64,000 nt of DNA from Pseudoduganella rivuli (GTDB lineage: Bacteria; Pseudomonadota; Gammaproteobacteria; Burkholderiales; Burkholderiaceae_D), in NCBI RefSeq assembly GCF_009674485.1, contig NZ_WKJJ01000007.1, positions 62,001 through 126,000 of the forward strand, given 5' to 3'. Shown piece by piece: positions 6,984 through 14,238 of the stretch. How positions within the stretch are numbered: the first letter of the stretch is position 1; each line of letters opens with the position of its first letter. Under the pieces are notes generated by a model. The model did no database searches. It was given only the letters and a program-made list of their open reading frames with translations, and was not told where the DNA came from. Position numbers and translations under genes: made by a program.

Positions 6984-7073
6984 ATGAAAAGCAAACCGTT
7001 AAAGCCCAGCACCAAGCCTTTGTGGACCGTGTGGAGACCAAGAAAAATCAATGCGCAATCGAGGGGGCAGTAA
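6984..7073 (+). CDS. Possible 29-aa leader peptide before the replication gene
   Basis: ATG AAA AGC... encodes MKSKPLKPSTKPLWTVWRPR plus nine residues. Its TAA overlaps the next ATG (TAATG), the usual sign of translational coupling. No strong ribosome-binding site is seen, so it may be a spurious ORF. Confidence 0.35.
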   Translation: MKSKPLKPSTKPLWTVWRPRKINAQSRGQ

Positions 7074-7903
7074 TGGCCGGTGAATGGATTAAAGTGCGCA
7101 CGAATCTGTGGAATGATCCACGGATTTCCCAACTGTGCGATTTGACGGAAGTGACCAAGCCGGCCGTGATTGGCGCGCTGTATTGGCTATGGGCGTCCGC
7201 TGACGAACATACGCAGGATGGCTACATGCCGGGGCTGAGTGTCAAGGCCATCGACCGGGAAACCGGCATTGCCGGCTTTGGCGCCGCGCTGGTGTCGATC
7301 GACTGGATTTTGGACACCCCGGGTGGCATTACGCTTATTCGATTTGAGGAGCATAACGGCGCCTCGGCCAAGTCGCGGGCGCAGACCGCCAGGCGGGTAG
7401 CGAACCACAAAAGCGGGGGCAAAGTAACGCTTGATTCCGACGATGGTAACGCACCAAGCGTTACCGAAGCGTTACCAGAGCGTTACCCTGCCGTTAGCAC
7501 AGCGTTACCTAGAGAAGAGAAGAATAAAGAACTACTAAAACCTCTGTCGTCTGACGACGACGTGCGGAAGTGCCCGGTCGGCACGCTGGTCGACCTGTAC
7601 CACGAGCTGATGCCGTTGAACCCCCGGGTCAAGGTCGTCGGCGACGACCGAAAGCGGGCCATACGTGCCCGCTGGCGGGAAGCCGCCGGGTTGAGCTGCA
7701 AGCCGTTCGGCTACCGGACGAAAGCGGAAGGTCTTGCCGCGTGGAGGCAATTCTTCGAAGTCTGCGCCGAGTCGAATTTCCTGACCGGAAAGGCACCGGC
7801 CACGCCGGGTAAGGCCCCCTTCATCGCCGACATCGATTTTCTTTTTTCGCCTGGCGGTTTCGCCAAGACGCTTGAGAACAAGTACCACAGGGACGCCGCA
7901 TGA
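7073..7903 (+). CDS. Phage replication protein (O-like / helicase-loader position)
   Basis: A 276-residue protein starting MAGEWIKVRTNLWNDPRISQ, a common beginning for phage replication initiator/O-like proteins; GAGGGGG precedes the ATG. Residues about 1-100 resemble the winged-helix replisome-organiser type (VIGALYWLWASADEHTQDGY, ETGIAGFGAALVSIDWI). A charged linker follows, then a C-terminal LVDLYHELMPLNPRVKVV region as in primosomal proteins. The 7456-7505 segment is rich in GCGTTACC-like repeats (four copies), which could be origin iterons inside the gene, as in lambda O. It overlaps dnaB by 4 nt. It likely recognises the origin and loads the helicase. Confidence 0.7.
   Translation: MAGEWIKVRTNLWNDPRISQLCDLTEVTKPAVIGALYWLWASADEHTQDGYMPGLSVKAIDRETGIAGFGAALVSIDWILDTPGGITLIRFEEHNGASAKSRAQTARRVANHKSGGKVTLDSDDGNAPSVTEALPERYPAVSTALPREEKNKELLKPLSSDDDVRKCPVGTLVDLYHELMPLNPRVKVVGDDRKRAIRARWREAAGLSCKPFGYRTKAEGLAAWRQFFEVCAESNFLTGKAPATPGKAPFIADIDFLFSPGGFAKTLENKYHRDAA
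7435..7512. other. Possible iterons / replication origin inside the replication gene
   Basis: Copies of GCGTTACC, or its reverse complement GGTAACGC with variants, cluster here: GGTAACGC at about 7446, AAGCGTTACCGAAGCGTTACC at about 7457-7477, AGAGCGTTACC, and ACAGCGTTACC at about 7500. Lambda-type phages keep ori iterons inside the initiator gene at its linker, the same position seen here. Origin function is inference. Confidence 0.5.
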
Positions 7904-9279
7904 ACGACTTGACCCATACCCTCGCTGTGCCGCCGCACAGCATCGAAGCCGAGCAGGCGGTGCTGGGCGCCATCCTGCGCTCGAACAATGCGCTGGACCA
8001 GGTTGGCGATTTGCAGGCTCGGCATTTTTACCGCGACGACCACCGCACGATTTATGCGGAGGTCGTGCAACTGGTGGCGAAGGGGCAGCCTGCCGACGTC
8101 ATATCGGTTTGGGCTGCGATAGAGGCTCGTGGTGGCACGAACGTGGAAGGGTTGGGGGCATACCTCAACCAGGTCACGCAAAACGTCCCCAGCGCGTCCC
8201 GCGCCGGTTACTACGCGCAGATGGTGGTCGACCGGGCACTGCTGCGGGCAACGATCCAGGTGGCCGACAAGGCGGCCGGCTTGGCGTACAACCCGAAGGG
8301 GCTGTCCGCAGACCAGGTTCTGGACCAGGTTACGTCCATGGTAACCAGCCTGGCGGAGCGCCGCGTACGCAACGAACCGCGCATGGTGCGGGACATCCTG
8401 GTCGAGTTTGTTGACGGCGTCGCCCGGCGCGCCGAAGGGCAGGATTCGGCGATTTCCACCGGCATCCCGGAATTGGACCAGAAGCTGAACGGCGGAATCC
8501 GCGCGCAGCAACTGATCATCGTGGCTGGCCGCCCGTCGATGGGGAAGACCGCGCTGTCTTCGGATATCGGGTTGAACATTGCGGATGACCACAGCGTACT
8601 CATGTTCTCGATGGAGATGGCGGGCCAGGAGGTGGCGGGCCGTGCGTTGGCCAATCGTGGGCGCGTGCCGTTGGCCAAGGTCATGGGCAAGATCGAGGAA
8701 CACGACCGCATGGCATGGGACGGTGTATCGAGCGGCTGCGGCCGCCTGGCCAATGTGCGTTTCGCCATCGACGATACGCCGGCCATCACGCTACTTGAGC
8801 TGCGTTTGAAGGCCAAGGCGTGGAAGCGCAAGCACGGTCTCGACGTCATCATCGTGGACTATCTGGGCTTGATGACTGGCGGCGATGGCGAGAAGCGCAC
8901 CGACCAGATCGGCTCATATTCGCGGGGCCTCAAGGCGCTGGCCAAGGAACTGGGGGTGGCGGTCATTGCGCTGGCCCAGCTGAACCGGAAGTCGGAAGAC
9001 CGCGGCGACAAGCGCCCGATCCTCTCCGACCTGCGTGACTCCGGTGAAATTGAGCAGGACGCCGACGTCGTCATCCTGGTGCACAGGCCGGAAATGCACT
9101 CGCCGAACGCAGAGCACCTGCGCGGCTATACCGAACTGATGATCCGCAAACAGCGCAACGGCGCCCTCGGGGATGTGCCGCTGATGTTTGACGGGCCTAC
9201 ATGCCGGTTTATGCCATGGATCGGGCCTTTGCCGGTTGCTGATGACGCAAAACCGGCGAAACGCCGGTTTGACGGGTAG
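7900..9279 (+). CDS. dnaB: Replicative DNA helicase, DnaB family
   Basis: A 459-residue DnaB-type helicase of normal length. The N-terminal primase-interaction domain begins HSIEAEQAVLGAILRSNNAL. The RecA-like domain has Walker A GRPSMGKTAL near residue 210, Walker B VIIVDYLGLM near 330, then LAQLNRKSEDRGDKRPILSD and the C-terminal IRKQRNGALGDVPLMFDGPT motif. It unwinds DNA 5'-3' at the phage fork, probably loaded by the protein encoded immediately upstream (ATGA overlap). No phage primase is seen, so host DnaG is likely used. Confidence 0.95.
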   Translation: MNDLTHTLAVPPHSIEAEQAVLGAILRSNNALDQVGDLQARHFYRDDHRTIYAEVVQLVAKGQPADVISVWAAIEARGGTNVEGLGAYLNQVTQNVPSASRAGYYAQMVVDRALLRATIQVADKAAGLAYNPKGLSADQVLDQVTSMVTSLAERRVRNEPRMVRDILVEFVDGVARRAEGQDSAISTGIPELDQKLNGGIRAQQLIIVAGRPSMGKTALSSDIGLNIADDHSVLMFSMEMAGQEVAGRALANRGRVPLAKVMGKIEEHDRMAWDGVSSGCGRLANVRFAIDDTPAITLLELRLKAKAWKRKHGLDVIIVDYLGLMTGGDGEKRTDQIGSYSRGLKALAKELGVAVIALAQLNRKSEDRGDKRPILSDLRDSGEIEQDADVVILVHRPEMHSPNAEHLRGYTELMIRKQRNGALGDVPLMFDGPTCRFMPWIGPLPVADDAKPAKRRFDG

Positions 9280-9333
9280 CCACGTGGGATCAATGCGACC
9301 AATTATTCGAAACGAACGCATGGGAGGGTGGTG

Positions 9334-9804
9334 ATGGATAAATCGAAAGTGGGGCAACCGGCCCCGGGAATTCCGGTCGCTGTCGACGCGGGTGGCGCCG
9401 ATGGTGGCAGGGGAAGGCTGCCTGAGAACGCTTCTGCGGCTGATCGGTGCCAGGCCGCGAATTGGCAACTGGCAGTCCTGATCGGGTGGACGGAACTGTG
9501 TCAAGCGGGCGGGGCACTATTGGGCAGGCCGCCTTCCGGGGCGCCGGCCTGCCGGGGCCAGGCGCGGGTACCGGATTGGTGCGGCGATTGGAATGCGTGC
9601 GGCGACCTGATGCTGGAATACGGCGTCTTTCCTGCACCCGGCCAGATCGACAAGAAGGTGGTGTCGATGATGTATGGGCAACAGCCGCTGGGCCACCTGG
9701 TGGTGGCGGATTTTCCGACCCACGGCCATGCTGTGCGGGCTGCTATCGTGTATGCCGTGATCGGGCGTTTGACAAACCGGATGCCGCAGACGGCGGTAAA
9801 TTGA
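9334..9804 (+). CDS. Phage protein of unknown function (156 aa)
   Basis: The ATG at 9334 has GGGAGGG just upstream. The N-terminal 40 residues are Gly/Ala-rich. The rest contains RCQAANWQLAVLIGWTELCQ and DWCGDWNACGDLMLEYGVF with several Cys and Trp, then KKVVSMMYGQQPLGHLVVAD and an AVRAAIVYAVIGRL helix. No known family recognised. It lies between dnaB and a two-winged-helix gene in the early operon. Confidence 0.6.
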   Translation: MDKSKVGQPAPGIPVAVDAGGADGGRGRLPENASAADRCQAANWQLAVLIGWTELCQAGGALLGRPPSGAPACRGQARVPDWCGDWNACGDLMLEYGVFPAPGQIDKKVVSMMYGQQPLGHLVVADFPTHGHAVRAAIVYAVIGRLTNRMPQTAVN

Positions 9805-9814
9805 TGGAGGGCGT

Positions 9815-10630
9815 ATGGGGAGCGTTGACAAACAAATGGTGCTGGATCTGGTGCGGCGCCGGCCTGGTGTGCGTGTAGTGGAAATTGCTGACGAACTGGA
9901 TATGGATGCGGAGCAGGTGGAGAACCAGCTGCGCAGCGAAATCGATAGCGGGGCGATCGAAGTGAAGCAGGTCACTGCGCCGAACGGCCGCGCCGTGAAC
10001 AGCTATCGTTTCGCCAGGTCAGCCTGCGATGTCGATGCGGTGCCGCGCGTCGCCGCCACGCAAAAGGCCACGCCCATTGCCTTCCCGGCGGTTGCGACAA
10101 GGCCGTTGGCAGCCGTTCAGGACGAAGATCACGAACCGGAGCGTGCGCCGGTCGTGGCGAACAAGGTTGATGCGTCGGTGGCGAAAAAGGAAAGTCCTGC
10201 TCCGGTAGAAGGCGCGGCGGGCACATCGGCTCCGCCGCAGAACGGCGCCACACGTGTCGACCTTGCGATGGCGTGCATCCGTGCCGCCGGTGAGGACGGC
10301 GTGGACAACGTCACGCTGACGAAGGCGATGCAACTCGCGCCAGGGCGCGCGCCATCGAGTTATCTGACCGCGTACGTGCGTAGTGGCGCCGTGACGTACG
10401 AAGGACGGATCTGGAAGATGGGCAACGAATCGGCACGACCGGATTGGTCGACCGGCAGCCGGCCGGCGCAAGCGGTGGTGGATAAGCCGCGTGAGGCGAA
10501 GGGATTCCGCTGTGGGAGCTGGTCGGACGGCACGGTGGAGCTGGAGCGCAATGGCCTCCGGCTGGCGGTGCTCGACGATGACGAGTGCGATCAGCTGCTG
10601 CGCGTTCTGCAGGCAAGGAAAGCGGCATGA
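9815..10630 (+). CDS. Phage protein with two predicted winged-helix domains
   Basis: A 271-residue protein. Residues 1-65 (MGSVDKQMVLDLVRRRPGVR, IADELDMDAEQVENQLRSEI) look like a winged helix. A Pro/Ala/Lys-rich linker of about 80 residues follows. A second possible DNA-binding domain spans about 145-205 (RVDLAMACIRAAGEDGVDNV, KAMQLAPGRAPSSYLTAYV), and a short domain ends in VLDDDECDQLLRVLQARK. It may regulate early genes or assist replication. Its stop overlaps the recombinase start (ATGA). Confidence 0.55.
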   Translation: MGSVDKQMVLDLVRRRPGVRVVEIADELDMDAEQVENQLRSEIDSGAIEVKQVTAPNGRAVNSYRFARSACDVDAVPRVAATQKATPIAFPAVATRPLAAVQDEDHEPERAPVVANKVDASVAKKESPAPVEGAAGTSAPPQNGATRVDLAMACIRAAGEDGVDNVTLTKAMQLAPGRAPSSYLTAYVRSGAVTYEGRIWKMGNESARPDWSTGSRPAQAVVDKPREAKGFRCGSWSDGTVELERNGLRLAVLDDDECDQLLRVLQARKAA

Positions 10631-11697
10631 GCATCGACGTTTTCAAGCCCGCCGGCAGCCGGGTGTGGCACTACCGGTTCCAGGTGGCCAACAAGCGCGT
10701 GCAGCGCAGCACACGGCTGCGCGACAAGGGCAAGGCGCAGCAGTTGGCCGACCGGGAATATGACGCCGCGGTGGCGCGCGCAAACGGCGGGGAACCGATC
10801 GCTACTCTCGACGAGATGTTTGCCGAATGGCTACGGGTGCGCGGCCCGATCCACAGCCCGGCGCACCGCTCGTCCGTGGACGTCGTGCGCCGCCTGCACC
10901 TGTATGGCATGGGGGCGCTGCCCGTTGATCAGCTGACGACTGCCCGCATCGAGGACGCACGCAATGCGCACCTGGCCACCCACAAAGCGGCATCCGTCAA
11001 CCATTGGCTGCGTGTGATGACCCTGGTGGTGAAGTGGGGCGTGACGCGCGGCATGGCGCCCGCGTTCCCATGGGAGGTCAAAAAGCTGAAGGTGCAGAAG
11101 CGCCCGCGCGCCATCCTGCCGCTGTCGGCCGCCATGGCGTGGTTTGACGAGATTGACCGGGCCACCACGCGCGAGCCTTGCATGGCGGTGGCGATCCGGC
11201 TGATGTTCGGCATCGGCCTGCGCGAAAGCGAGGCGACCAGCGCCCGTTGGGAGTGGCTGGACTGGGAGCGTGAAACGTACACGCCCGGCATCACCAAGGG
11301 GAAGGAGGCCGAGCCAATCCCGCTGCCGGAATGGCTGCGCAACTACCTTGCTCCGCTGCGCCAGGCCGCCGGGCTGATGGCGCCCTGCAGGGATGGTTCG
11401 TCGCTGCCGCCCGGGTTCCATCGCGGCGTGATCCGGCGCGCCAACGCGGCATGCCGTCTGCAGGGCATCACGCCGCACCGCCTGCGCGGCAGTTTCGCCA
11501 CGCTGCTGTCGGAAGCCGGCGTGGGTATCCAGGACATCCAGGCGGCGCTGCGCCATAAAAGCCCGTTGACGACCATGGCCTACCTGGAGCGCAACCGGTC
11601 GAAGGTGAAGGACGCGCAGCAGAAAATCGCTTCAAAAATCGGGTTTTCGCGGCGAGAAAGTGGCGCGGAACTTGAAAGTAGCCTTACAGACGATTGA
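10627..11697 (+). CDS. Tyrosine recombinase in the early operon (first of two in this prophage)
   Basis: A 356-residue tyrosine recombinase. It has an N-terminal arm-binding-like domain (HYRFQVANKRVQRSTRLRDK), a SAM-like core-binding domain, and the full catalytic set: Arg in GIGLRESEATSARW, Lys in TKGKEAEPIPLP, HRLRGSFATLLSEAG (HxxR), LRHKSP (His) and AYLERNRSK (Tyr). It lies between replication genes and Q, not at an attachment site, and is cotranscribed with early genes. The att-flanking integrase is the separate gene at 39872. A role in dimer resolution, phage recombination or Holliday-junction processing is possible; its site is unknown. Confidence 0.85.
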   Translation: MSIDVFKPAGSRVWHYRFQVANKRVQRSTRLRDKGKAQQLADREYDAAVARANGGEPIATLDEMFAEWLRVRGPIHSPAHRSSVDVVRRLHLYGMGALPVDQLTTARIEDARNAHLATHKAASVNHWLRVMTLVVKWGVTRGMAPAFPWEVKKLKVQKRPRAILPLSAAMAWFDEIDRATTREPCMAVAIRLMFGIGLRESEATSARWEWLDWERETYTPGITKGKEAEPIPLPEWLRNYLAPLRQAAGLMAPCRDGSSLPPGFHRGVIRRANAACRLQGITPHRLRGSFATLLSEAGVGIQDIQAALRHKSPLTTMAYLERNRSKVKDAQQKIASKIGFSRRESGAELESSLTDD

Positions 11698-11785
11698 ATG
11701 TCATTTTTATCGGTAGTCATCAGCAATTTAAGAATCGAGGCGCATTCAAGCGCCCATAGTCCAGTCCAAAACGAGAGGGAACAGC

Positions 11786-12223
11786 ATGATCGAATATATC
11801 CACGCCCGCATGTTTAAGTGGGCCGCATGGTCTAAACGCAAGGAGGATGGCGGGATGGGGTACGCGCCGCGCTCCAGTTGTGCCAACCTGGTGAGCATCA
11901 GGGGGACGGCGCCCGGCCCCGGCAGGGTTACCGAAGATGCCGATGCGCTGGAGATAGATGGGATCGTGACCAAGCTGCGCGCTGCCAGCGATCATCAGTA
12001 CCAAGTGGCATTCTGGTTTTACCTGGCCGGCAATATGACCGCCGGACGCATAGCCAAAGAGCTGAATTGCTCCGAGAGGACAACGTATAACCGTTTGCAC
12101 TCTTTGCATTTGGCCGTTAAGGAGGCGCTGGAGGATATTGATATTGCAGCACAGGACAGGGCCGCAGACGTGCGGGCGGCTGCGCGCCAACTTCCCGGCA
12201 AAAATGTTCGCCGCGCCACTTGA
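11786..12223 (+). CDS. Q-like late antitermination protein
   Basis: A 145-residue protein starting MIEYIHARMFKWAAWSKRKE, the start typical of Q-position proteins in betaproteobacterial phages. A sigma-region-4-like HTH lies near residues 85-115 (NMTAGRIAKELNCSERTTYN). It is the last early gene and is followed by a promoter-like sequence and a terminator, exactly where Q acts. It should bind DNA near the late promoter and modify RNA polymerase to read through the terminator at 12288. Confidence 0.75.
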   Translation: MIEYIHARMFKWAAWSKRKEDGGMGYAPRSSCANLVSIRGTAPGPGRVTEDADALEIDGIVTKLRAASDHQYQVAFWFYLAGNMTAGRIAKELNCSERTTYNRLHSLHLAVKEALEDIDIAAQDRAADVRAAARQLPGKNVRRAT

Positions 12224-12249
12224 CGACGTTGCAGGGTTGCATGTACATT
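12220..12249 (+). promoter_or_regulatory. Candidate late promoter pR'
   Basis: TTGACG (12220-12225) and TACATT (12244-12249) with 18 nt between, overlapping the end of the Q-like gene. The -35 box matches sigma-70 at five of six positions, the -10 at four of six. Expected start is near 12256, about 30 nt before the terminator stem at 12288, as in lambda pR'-tR'. Confidence 0.5.
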
Positions 12250-12287
12250 GTGCTACGCTTTCTCATAACTGCGAGAAATTGAATCGA

Positions 12288-12318
12288 AGCCCGCCCCGAA
12301 AGGTTCGCGGGCTTTTTT
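12288..12318 (+). terminator. Intrinsic terminator, candidate tR'
   Basis: AGCCCGC (12288-12294) pairs with GCGGGCT (12307-12313), and a run of six T follows (12313-12318). It stands between the Q-like gene with its promoter and all late genes, so it would make late expression dependent on antitermination. Confidence 0.8.
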
Positions 12319-12346
12319 ATTTCTGCTCCAGTTCGCGAGGTCCATC

Positions 12347-12508
12347 ATGACCAAGACGACGCATCCATCAAAGGAAAGCGTCCGCGAATGGATGGAGCGC
12401 CGCACGCACGCCGAAGACCCTCCGCCGACGCCGGCGGATATTCGCCGTGAACTGGGCTGGGATTTGATTCCCGAGAACAAACGACCGGACCAGGTCGAAA
12501 AGGATTGA
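12347..12508 (+). CDS. Small 53-aa phage protein
   Basis: MTKTTHPSKESVREWMERRT, then PTPADIRRELGWDLIPENKR and a charged end. It is a short soluble helix-turn protein of a kind common after Q in related phages, with no known function. It is the first ORF beyond the terminator, hence late-expressed. The ribosome-binding site is weak (CGAGG 9 nt upstream). Confidence 0.55.
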   Translation: MTKTTHPSKESVREWMERRTHAEDPPPTPADIRRELGWDLIPENKRPDQVEKD

Positions 12509-12896
12509 TCGGTGAGGCCGTGCGCAGGCGAATCTGGCACGGCGCCGATGAAAGGAGGGCTGGGGCATGAAGTAGCTGCGTGGCCGCACAATTCACGAAA
12601 GCCACAGCCGGACGCTGCCATGCAGCGCGCCAAACCGGCAGCCGAGACGCTGTACCTCGGCGCCACACGCAAGCCAATTGCGTCAATGCCAGGACGCGAC
12701 CTGAAATCGCGCACCCTTCAACTGGCTTGCGTGTGGTACGCATCGAATGCAGCTGCGACTACATGGATAGTGTCGCCGCACCTCTTGTCGATGGGGTTGG
12801 GAGTCCCCGGCCGCCACAGAACATTTGACGTATCGACGGTAGTCCCGATGCCGCGGCAGAGGACGAGAACGGCGAGCGTTGCGTTCCAGTTTCACC
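12509..12896. other. 388-nt region without a convincing gene; contains a 14-bp inverted repeat
   Basis: No ORF here has both a good start and protein-like composition; the 12512 and 12580 ORFs are Arg/Ala/Thr-rich and poor. CCACACGCAAGCCA (12663-12676) and TGGCTTGCGTGTGG (12723-12736) form a perfect 14-bp inverted repeat around a 46-nt loop. It lies in the late leader just upstream of two tRNAs, so a structured RNA or a processing site is possible. Confidence 0.5.
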
Positions 12897-12984
12897 GGTA
12901 GCATGGCTGAGAGGCCGAAGGCAGCGGTTTGCTAAACCGTCGAGTCGCAAGGCTCCGCAGGTTCGAATCCTGCTGCTACCGCCA
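12897..12984 (+). tRNA. tRNA-Ser (anticodon GCU), prophage-borne
   Basis: Complete 88-nt class II tRNA: acceptor GGTAGCA/TGCTACC, anticodon GCT at 12931-12933 in loop TTGCTAA, long variable arm GAGTC-GCAA-GGCTC, T-arm GCAGG-TTCGAAT-CCTGC, encoded CCA. It reads AGC/AGU. It is in the late operon, oriented with it, so it is likely expressed with virion genes. Confidence 0.95.
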
Positions 12985-12994
12985 GTTTCACCTC

Positions 12995-13068
12995 GCGGGC
13001 GTAGCTCAATGGTAGAGCTGCTGCCTTCCAAGCAAGAGACGAGGGTTCGATTCCCTTCGCCCGCTCCA
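12995..13068 (+). tRNA. tRNA-Gly (anticodon UCC), prophage-borne, weak anticodon stem
   Basis: 74 nt including CCA: acceptor GCGGGCG/CGCCCGC, D-arm GCTC-AATGGTA-GAGC, anticodon TCC at 13027-13029 in loop CTTCCAA, T-stem GAGGG/CCCTT. The anticodon stem GCTGC/GCAAG pairs properly only at its inner three positions; the outer two are mismatched. It starts 10 nt after tRNA-Ser. It may be functional with a loose stem or be decaying. Confidence 0.85.
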
Positions 13069-13093
13069 GGTTCAATTCCACAGGAGGTGCTGT

Positions 13094-13237
13094 ATGAAGT
13101 TCATTACTAGCCTCCTGTGCGGCGCTGGTATAGCGGCATTTAGCGCACTGAGCGCTTTAGCCGTGCCGCAGTACGCATGGGGTTGCGGATGGCTTGGCGC
13201 CAGCCTCTACTTCATCTTGATCGTCAACAAGCGCTGA
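13094..13237 (+). CDS. Small 47-aa membrane protein
   Basis: ATG 8 nt after a strong GGAGG. MKFITSLLCGAGIAAFSALS followed by ALAVPQYAWGCGWLGASLYF and ILIVNKR predicts two short membrane segments, or a signal sequence plus one. It sits after the tRNAs and before the packaging genes. It could be a small late membrane effector or a superinfection factor; nothing shows which. Confidence 0.6.
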   Translation: MKFITSLLCGAGIAAFSALSALAVPQYAWGCGWLGASLYFILIVNKR

Positions 13238-13254
13238 TACCCGCGAGGTTTCAT

Positions 13255-13386
13255 ATGTCCGCATTCGCCATGTGGCTGATCCTGTTCGGCTACGACAAGC
13301 TCGCACCGGTACCGTCCGCGCCACGCGCGCCAACAAACTTCAGCACTTGGCCTTACATATGCACCTCGACCATTGGCGAGATCTGA
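13255..13386 (+). CDS. Possible small 43-aa protein
   Basis: ATG 13255 with CGAGG upstream encodes MSAFAMWLILFGYDKLAPVP and then a Pro/Thr-rich tail. It starts 17 nt after the previous stop and overlaps the next ORF by 28 nt. Hydrophobic start, otherwise featureless. It may be a real small late gene or chance. Confidence 0.4.
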   Translation: MSAFAMWLILFGYDKLAPVPSAPRAPTNFSTWPYICTSTIGEI

Positions 13387-13568
13387 TCACACGTGCAGTA
13401 CGCGAGGGCGGCTCATCTCTCGACCTGCTTGCCGCGCGTATGGATGACGCGGCACAGGCCAAGGCAATCCTTCATGCAAAAGGATACGGAAGTGCTTGGT
13501 CGACAATGACTGCGCAGGCGGCGCAGGTGCACGATGCTCAAGTCGAGCAAACGAGTACTCAAGAATGA
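13359..13568 (+). CDS. Small 69-aa phage protein upstream of the HNH gene
   Basis: From ATG 13359: MHLDHWRDLITRAVREGGSS, then LDLLAARMDDAAQAKAILHA and KGYGSAW. This helical layout with ILHAKGYG resembles small proteins found just before packaging genes in related phages. Function unknown. The frame stays open upstream to 13272 but has no good ribosome-binding site there. Confidence 0.5.
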   Translation: MHLDHWRDLITRAVREGGSSLDLLAARMDDAAQAKAILHAKGYGSAWSTMTAQAAQVHDAQVEQTSTQE

Positions 13569-13629
13569 AACGTATGAGTTGAGGGTTGAAACTGATGGGC
13601 TTGAGACTCCGACTCGGAGAAGAAGGTAT

Positions 13630-14052
13630 ATGCCAAAGCGGCCGAAATGCCTGTGCCGACAACGTGGCTGCGGGGAGTTGCTCGATCAGCCCGGTTATTG
13701 CTCAAAGCACAGCCTGGACCGCAGCAAGGCTGATCGTGAACAACGTGGGTCGGCCGCCGAGCGTGGCTACGACAATGCATGGGCAAAAGCCCGTGCTGCG
13801 TATCTCGCAAAACACCCGCTGTGCGTCACCTGCTGTAAAGAGGGCCGGAGCGTAGCCGCAACCGTGGTCGACCACATTCGCCCTCATCGGCTTAAGCAGG
13901 CCATCGACAGCGGCAATGCCGCCACTATAGAGCTTGCCAGAAGACTGTTTTGGGACAGCGCGAATAACTGGCAATCGATGTGTAAGCCACATCACGATCA
14001 GAAAACGGCAACGCAAGACGGCGGATTCGGGCACCGACGGACCGCTGGTTAG
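13630..14052 (+). CDS. HNH endonuclease of the packaging module
   Basis: A 140-residue HNH nuclease: N-terminal Cys-rich part (KCLCRQRGCGELL, GYCSKH), then HPLCVTCCKEG, the catalytic VVDHIRPHR and the NNWQSMCKPHHDQKTA finish of the beta-beta-alpha-metal fold. An AGAAGG precedes ATG 13630. HNH proteins next to terminase are known to assist large-terminase cutting in cos phages with HK97-type heads, so this prophage probably packages by cos ends. Confidence 0.85.
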   Translation: MPKRPKCLCRQRGCGELLDQPGYCSKHSLDRSKADREQRGSAAERGYDNAWAKARAAYLAKHPLCVTCCKEGRSVAATVVDHIRPHRLKQAIDSGNAATIELARRLFWDSANNWQSMCKPHHDQKTATQDGGFGHRRTAG

Positions 14053-14113
14053 GCTGAGCGTATGTGGGGCTTCCTCCCAATGAGCGGGATTGCACCGAAG
14101 GGAGGGGGTAAAA

Positions 14114-14218
14114 ATGTCTACAGGAAACATTTTTGAAGACCGCGCTCCTCACCAATTTTTTACACCCGCGAAATTAAAAATTAAAAGGCGGCGCGGCGGC
14201 GTTGCATTAAAGCAATGA
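14114..14218 (+). CDS. Small basic 34-aa protein before terminase
   Basis: The ATG is preceded by an excellent GGGAGGGGG. The product MSTGNIFEDRAPHQFFTPAK continues with LKIKRRRGGVALKQ, very basic. Local DNA is more AT-rich than its surroundings. It lies in the HNH-terminase gap where cos sites often lie. It may be a tiny DNA-binding protein or a chance ORF. Confidence 0.4.
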   Translation: MSTGNIFEDRAPHQFFTPAKLKIKRRRGGVALKQ

Positions 14219-14238
14219 CATAGTTGAAAGGTGGCAAC

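Noticed and set aside
12759..13031. 90-residue minus-strand ORF containing SRIRTCGALRLDGLANRCLR
   Set aside because: This is the well-known false protein made by translating the antisense of tRNA-Ser genes; the real features are the tRNAs.
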